The position numbers and the translations under genes are program-made. This document shows positions 58,901 to 62,058 of a stretch of 62,058 nt of DNA, piece after piece. The stretch is from Clostridia bacterium (GTDB lineage: Bacteria; Bacillota; Clostridia; Oscillospirales; CAG-272): contig JAFTXO010000028.1 of assembly GCA_017461765.1 (NCBI GenBank), positions 1-62,058 on the forward strand. The letters are read 5' to 3'. How positions within the stretch are numbered: position 1 is the first letter of the stretch; each line of letters starts with the position of its first letter. The notes below the pieces were generated by a model. It was not told the DNA's origin, searched no databases, and worked only from the letters and a program-made list of their open reading frames with translations.

Positions 58901-60007
58901 ATGATAGATACAAAAAAGTTTTACGATTTTTTAATAGGTTCGGGTGTTGACTTTTTTGCAGGAGTGCCCGATTCACTTCTTGCAAACCTTTGCGCTTGCA
59001 TAAAGGAGAACACTCCCGCATCAAACAATATAATAACCGCAAACGAGGGAAATGCAGTTGCGATGTGCGCAGGCTATCATCTTTCAACGGGAAAATGCGG
59101 AGTCGTTTATATGCAGAACTCAGGAGAGGGAAACGCGGTAAATCCGTTGCTCTCGCTCGCTGACGAGGATGTTTATTCGATACCGATGCTCCTTTTGATA
59201 GGCTGGAGAGGCGAGCCCGGTAAGCACGACGAGCCTCAGCACGTAAAGCAGGGAAAGGTGACTCTTTCACTTCTTGAGGCTATGGGCATTGAATATGCTG
59301 TGCTCGGCGACGACTATGAGGATCAGCTCTCCTACGCCGTTAAGTATATGACCGAAAAAAGCAAGCCCTATGCTTTGGTAATAAGAAAAGGAGCTTTTTC
59401 CTCTTATGCGATAACTCCCGAGACGAGTGAATATCCGCTTTTGAGAGAGGAAGCGCTCGAGGCTATAATAAATAAGCTCACCTCTGACGATATCATCGTA
59501 TCAACGACGGGCAAGACCTCGCGCGAGATATTCGAGATAAGAGAAAGAAGAAACGAGGGACACGCAAACGATTTTCTTACCGTCGGCTCTATGGGTCATA
59601 CATCGTCGATAGCATACGGAGTTGCGATAGGTACTGATAAGGACGTTTTCTGTATCGACGGCGACGGATCGTTTCTTATGCACATGGGCTCGATGGCTGT
59701 TATCGGCTCGAATATGCCGAAAAATCTTAAATATATATTGAACGACAATCAGGCTCACGAATCGGTAGGCGGTCAGCCCACCTGCACAAAGAGCATAGAT
59801 ATTCCTGCTATAATGAGGGCTTGCGGCTTTGATAAGGTGATTGTTGCAAGCGACGAGGGCGATATCGAAAGCGGCATTGATCTTTTAAGATCAAGCCACA
59901 GAGCTTGTATGATAATCCGTACAAGACAAGGCTCAAGAGAAGATCTCGGCAGACCGACGACAACACCTGTTGAAAATAAGCTCGCGCTTATGGAGAAGCT
60001 TAAATGA
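58901..60007 (+). CDS. aepY: Phosphonopyruvate decarboxylase
   Basis: A 368-residue thiamine-diphosphate enzyme that turns phosphonopyruvate into phosphonoacetaldehyde, pulling the mutase reaction forward. The N-terminal GVPDSLLANLC, NEGNAVAMCAGYHL with the catalytic Glu, and the cofactor segment IDGDGSFLMHMGSM followed by NDNQAHESVGGQPT are clear. It overlaps the next gene by four bases. Confidence 0.93.
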   Translation: MIDTKKFYDFLIGSGVDFFAGVPDSLLANLCACIKENTPASNNIITANEGNAVAMCAGYHLSTGKCGVVYMQNSGEGNAVNPLLSLADEDVYSIPMLLLIGWRGEPGKHDEPQHVKQGKVTLSLLEAMGIEYAVLGDDYEDQLSYAVKYMTEKSKPYALVIRKGAFSSYAITPETSEYPLLREEALEAIINKLTSDDIIVSTTGKTSREIFEIRERRNEGHANDFLTVGSMGHTSSIAYGVAIGTDKDVFCIDGDGSFLMHMGSMAVIGSNMPKNLKYILNDNQAHESVGGQPTCTKSIDIPAIMRACGFDKVIVASDEGDIESGIDLLRSSHRACMIIRTRQGSREDLGRPTTTPVENKLALMEKLK

Positions 60008-61797
60008 AGGCTATAATTTTTAATTCGGGTATAGGAAAAAGAATGGGCGCGCTTACCGCGAATAACCCGAAATCGATGGTAAAGCTCGCAAACGGAGAAA
60101 CTATTTTCGAAAGACAGATACGAGTTCTTTCGGAAAACGGAATAAAGGAATTCGTTATAACAAGCGGTCCTTACGAGGAGCAGCTCGTGGCTGTGACAAA
60201 GAAAAAGGCGTATAGCGACTGCACCTTTACCTTTGTTAAAAATCCTATCTACGATAAGAGCAATTATATATATTCGCTCTATCTTGCAAAGGACAAGCTT
60301 GATGACGACTTTCTTATGCTTCACGGAGATCTGGTGTTCAACGGCGGAATAGTTGAAAAGATACTCAGTGACAAAAACCCCTCGACGTGTCTTATAAATA
60401 AGAAAAAAGTCCTTCCCGAAAAGGACTTCAAGGGCAGGATCTGCGATGGTAAGCTGAGAGAGGTGTCGATAAATATCTTTGATGACGATTGCTTCACCTT
60501 CCAGCCTCTTTATAAGCTCGATAAAAAAACGCTTCATGCTTGGCTCGACAATGTGAGCGACTATATAGAAAACAGAGGAATAAATTCCGTTTATGCGGAA
60601 AACGCGCTCAACGAGATAACGGACAGGCTTGATATAATTCCGATCTCATATGAGGACGATTTCGTTGAGGAGATCGACAACGAGGACGATTACGTTCGCG
60701 TATGCAGAGATATTCAGCCCTTTGACGCAAGAGAACAAAAAACCGTTGGGAGTGTCGCTAAAATCGGTGATTATTTGAGATCTCACTCGCTTAAAAGACC
60801 GCTTGTCGTAATAAGCGGATTTCTTCTTGGCAGTGATACCGCAAAGCAGATAGAGAGCTTTTCAAGCCCTGTATTCTTTAGCGATTTTAAACCAAATCCT
60901 CTGTACGAGGACGCGATAAAGGCAAAGCGCGCTTATCTTGAAAACGGATGCGATTCGATAATCTCGATAGGCGGCGGCAGCGCGATCGATACTGCGAAGG
61001 CACTAAAGCTATTTTTGCCGATAGAGGGCGAGGAGTGTCTTATAAACAAGCCTCACGTGTATGAAAATATAAAGCATATTGCAGTTCCCACAACGGCGGG
61101 AACGGGCAGCGAGGCAACGAGATTTTCTGTTATTTATTATAACGGAGAAAAGCAATCGCTTACCGATGTGTCGATAATCCCCGATCTTGTTGTGCTTGAT
61201 CCGAGCTTTCTTGAAACGCTTCCCGAAAACCAAAAAACAGCCACAGTCCTTGACGCGCTCTGTCAGGCAACTGAATCAATATGGTCGGTGAACGCAAACG
61301 AGGAAAGCGTCAGATATGCAAGCGAGGCTATCGATCTTATAATAAAAAATGTGAACGGATATATGGCAGGCTCAAGAAGCGCGCTTACTCCGATACAGAT
61401 CGGCGCAAATCTCTCGGGTAAGGCTATAAATATCACACAGACGACGGCGGCGCACGCAATGAGCTATAAGCTCACATCGCTTTACGGTATTCCCCACGGC
61501 GCGGCGGTCGCTATGGCTATGATACCCGTTTGGGAGTGCTATAATCTTAATTCCGATAAGGGAAGTGCCGCTAAAGCACAGATAGCTAAGGCTTACGGCA
61601 CTGATAGCGCCGAGGAAGCATTTGAGATGTTTAAGGACATCTGTGACTCACTTTCGCTTAAAAGAACGGTTCCGTCAACAAATGATGAGCTTGATATTCT
61701 TGTAAACGGCGTAAACCCCGAAAGACTCAAAAACTTCCCCGTAGCCTTAACTAAGGAAGCTATAAGAGCGCTTTATCAACAGATAGTTGAAATATAA
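60004..61797 (+). CDS. Fusion: phosphonate cytidylyltransferase-like domain and iron-type alcohol dehydrogenase
   Basis: A 597-residue two-domain enzyme. Residues 1 to about 240 are an NTP transferase (MKAIIFNSGIGKRMG, then NPKSMVKL, and LMLHGDLVF as the metal Asp), like the PntC cytidylyltransferases that make CMP-aminoethylphosphonate. Residues about 250-597 are a group III iron-type dehydrogenase: SIGGGSAIDTAKALK, VPTTAGTGSEATRF, and metal residues in TVLDALCQATES, AAHAMSY and GIPHGAA. In PntC fusions the second domain is usually an aminotransferase; here a reductase takes its place. That fits reduction of phosphonoacetaldehyde to 2-hydroxyethylphosphonate and its activation as a CMP ester. 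One usual His ligand is Gln (ALCQA). Confidence 0.88.
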   Translation: MKAIIFNSGIGKRMGALTANNPKSMVKLANGETIFERQIRVLSENGIKEFVITSGPYEEQLVAVTKKKAYSDCTFTFVKNPIYDKSNYIYSLYLAKDKLDDDFLMLHGDLVFNGGIVEKILSDKNPSTCLINKKKVLPEKDFKGRICDGKLREVSINIFDDDCFTFQPLYKLDKKTLHAWLDNVSDYIENRGINSVYAENALNEITDRLDIIPISYEDDFVEEIDNEDDYVRVCRDIQPFDAREQKTVGSVAKIGDYLRSHSLKRPLVVISGFLLGSDTAKQIESFSSPVFFSDFKPNPLYEDAIKAKRAYLENGCDSIISIGGGSAIDTAKALKLFLPIEGEECLINKPHVYENIKHIAVPTTAGTGSEATRFSVIYYNGEKQSLTDVSIIPDLVVLDPSFLETLPENQKTATVLDALCQATESIWSVNANEESVRYASEAIDLIIKNVNGYMAGSRSALTPIQIGANLSGKAINITQTTAAHAMSYKLTSLYGIPHGAAVAMAMIPVWECYNLNSDKGSAAKAQIAKAYGTDSAEEAFEMFKDICDSLSLKRTVPSTNDELDILVNGVNPERLKNFPVALTKEAIRALYQQIVEI

Positions 61798-61806
61798 AAA
61801 TGAAAG

Positions 61807-61886
61807 AGGATGCTGCAATAAGCACAGACCAAAACCGGCGAGTCGCCGGTGACTTATCGGCGAAGCTCACTTTTATTGCACATCCC
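61807..61886 (+). terminator. Long terminator-like hairpin after the phosphonate operon
   Basis: GGATG and TGCAATAA near 61807-61820 pair with TTATTGCA and CATCC near 61873-61886; a smaller palindrome (CCGGCGAGTCGCCGG) lies inside. It should end the operon. Confidence 0.65.
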
Positions 61887-61901
61887 CATTGTTGTATAAC
61901 G

Positions 61902-61926
61902 AAAACCACGCGATAGCCGCGTGGTT
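61902..61926. repeat. Palindrome AACCACGCG near the window end
   Basis: AACCACGCG pairs with CGCGTGGTT. Beyond it, 61927-62058 holds no gene in this window. Confidence 0.6.
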
Positions 61927-62058
61927 CAGCTGAGGCTATTGCGGATGAGCAGAAAGCAAATAATAAATGAGGGCAGAATGTATTTTGTGAAAGGCTCCCT
62001 TGTGTAAAGGTAGTGTAACGGCAAAACGGTAGTGAATGGCGTTGATAACGCCAGAGCC

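Noticed and set aside
61980..62058. A repeat shared with 23487-23498
   Set aside because: Only 12 bases (CACAAGGGAGCC, inverted) match, too short to define a repeat family within this window.

Overview
The window looks like a chromosomal stretch from a low-to-mid GC Gram-positive bacterium of the class Clostridia, probably an uncultured gut or rumen species. The reasons are the rimP-nusA-ylxR-ylxQ-infB operon, a SpoIIE sporulation phosphatase, strong AGGAGG-type ribosome binding sites, sigma-A promoters that almost all have 17-bp spacers, a sodium-pumping decarboxylase subunit, and many plant/host glycan hydrolases. TGA, TAA and TAG all act as ordinary stops.

Layout. 1-1250: a small Cys-rich protein gene behind a structured leader RNA, a second structured RNA, and an array of small hairpins. 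1250-7157: a nucleotidyltransferase-family protein, a membrane protein, a large cell-surface protein and a lipoprotein. 7482-10520: spoIIE and a SLOG-family protein. 10663-15591: a complete branched-chain amino acid ABC transporter (livJHMGF-like). 15930-19839: ACT protein, UPF0210 protein, MetY and MetA, the last two making an O-acetylhomoserine route to homocysteine/methionine. 19960-23332: LUD protein, YdbC, a predicted yybP-ykoY manganese riboswitch in front of OadB/OadG-like sodium pump subunits, and a YbaK-type deacylase. 23689-28622: the nusA-infB operon on the minus strand. 28844-33843: CPBP protease, CysS, DUF6472, Dus, EamA and MntP. 33844-35218: two further hairpin arrays, one behind its own promoter, and tRNA-Tyr and tRNA-Thr. 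35219-43041: a compact phage-derived cassette (terminase, portal, scaffold, capsid, connectors, Dit-like and Gp37-like proteins, XhlA, holin) with no integrase, tail tube, tape measure or lysin, and a stop codon inside the large terminase. 43152-51651: HAD phosphatase, GH43, NSS transporter, GH27, an esterase, a GH39-like enzyme and NagB, a glycan-use district. 51896-52280: a second copy of the structured leader plus Cys-rich protein. 52332-54241: radical SAM protein, tRNA-Thr, DUF4886 protein. 54480-61797: a four-gene phosphonate operon.

Two results stand out. First, the leaders at about 427-584 and 51931-52085 have the same architecture but different stem sequences that keep perfect pairing (covariation). 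Each ends in an intrinsic terminator with a competing antiterminator, and each precedes a small protein with the same CCCDEC-containing core. This has the form of an undescribed riboswitch or attenuator with its regulated gene. Second, the last operon encodes PEP mutase, phosphonopyruvate decarboxylase, a nucleotidyltransferase fused to an iron-type alcohol dehydrogenase, and a DUF6270-LicD fusion. Together they suggest synthesis of CMP-2-hydroxyethylphosphonate and its transfer to a surface glycan.

A third signal is a family of hairpin arrays in which each array has its own constant 7-base spacer word between variable palindromes. Three of the four arrays also carry a shared capping hairpin, and the arrays sit in 3' untranslated regions or behind a dedicated promoter. 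All functional calls are from reading the sequence and from known family features; no searches were run.
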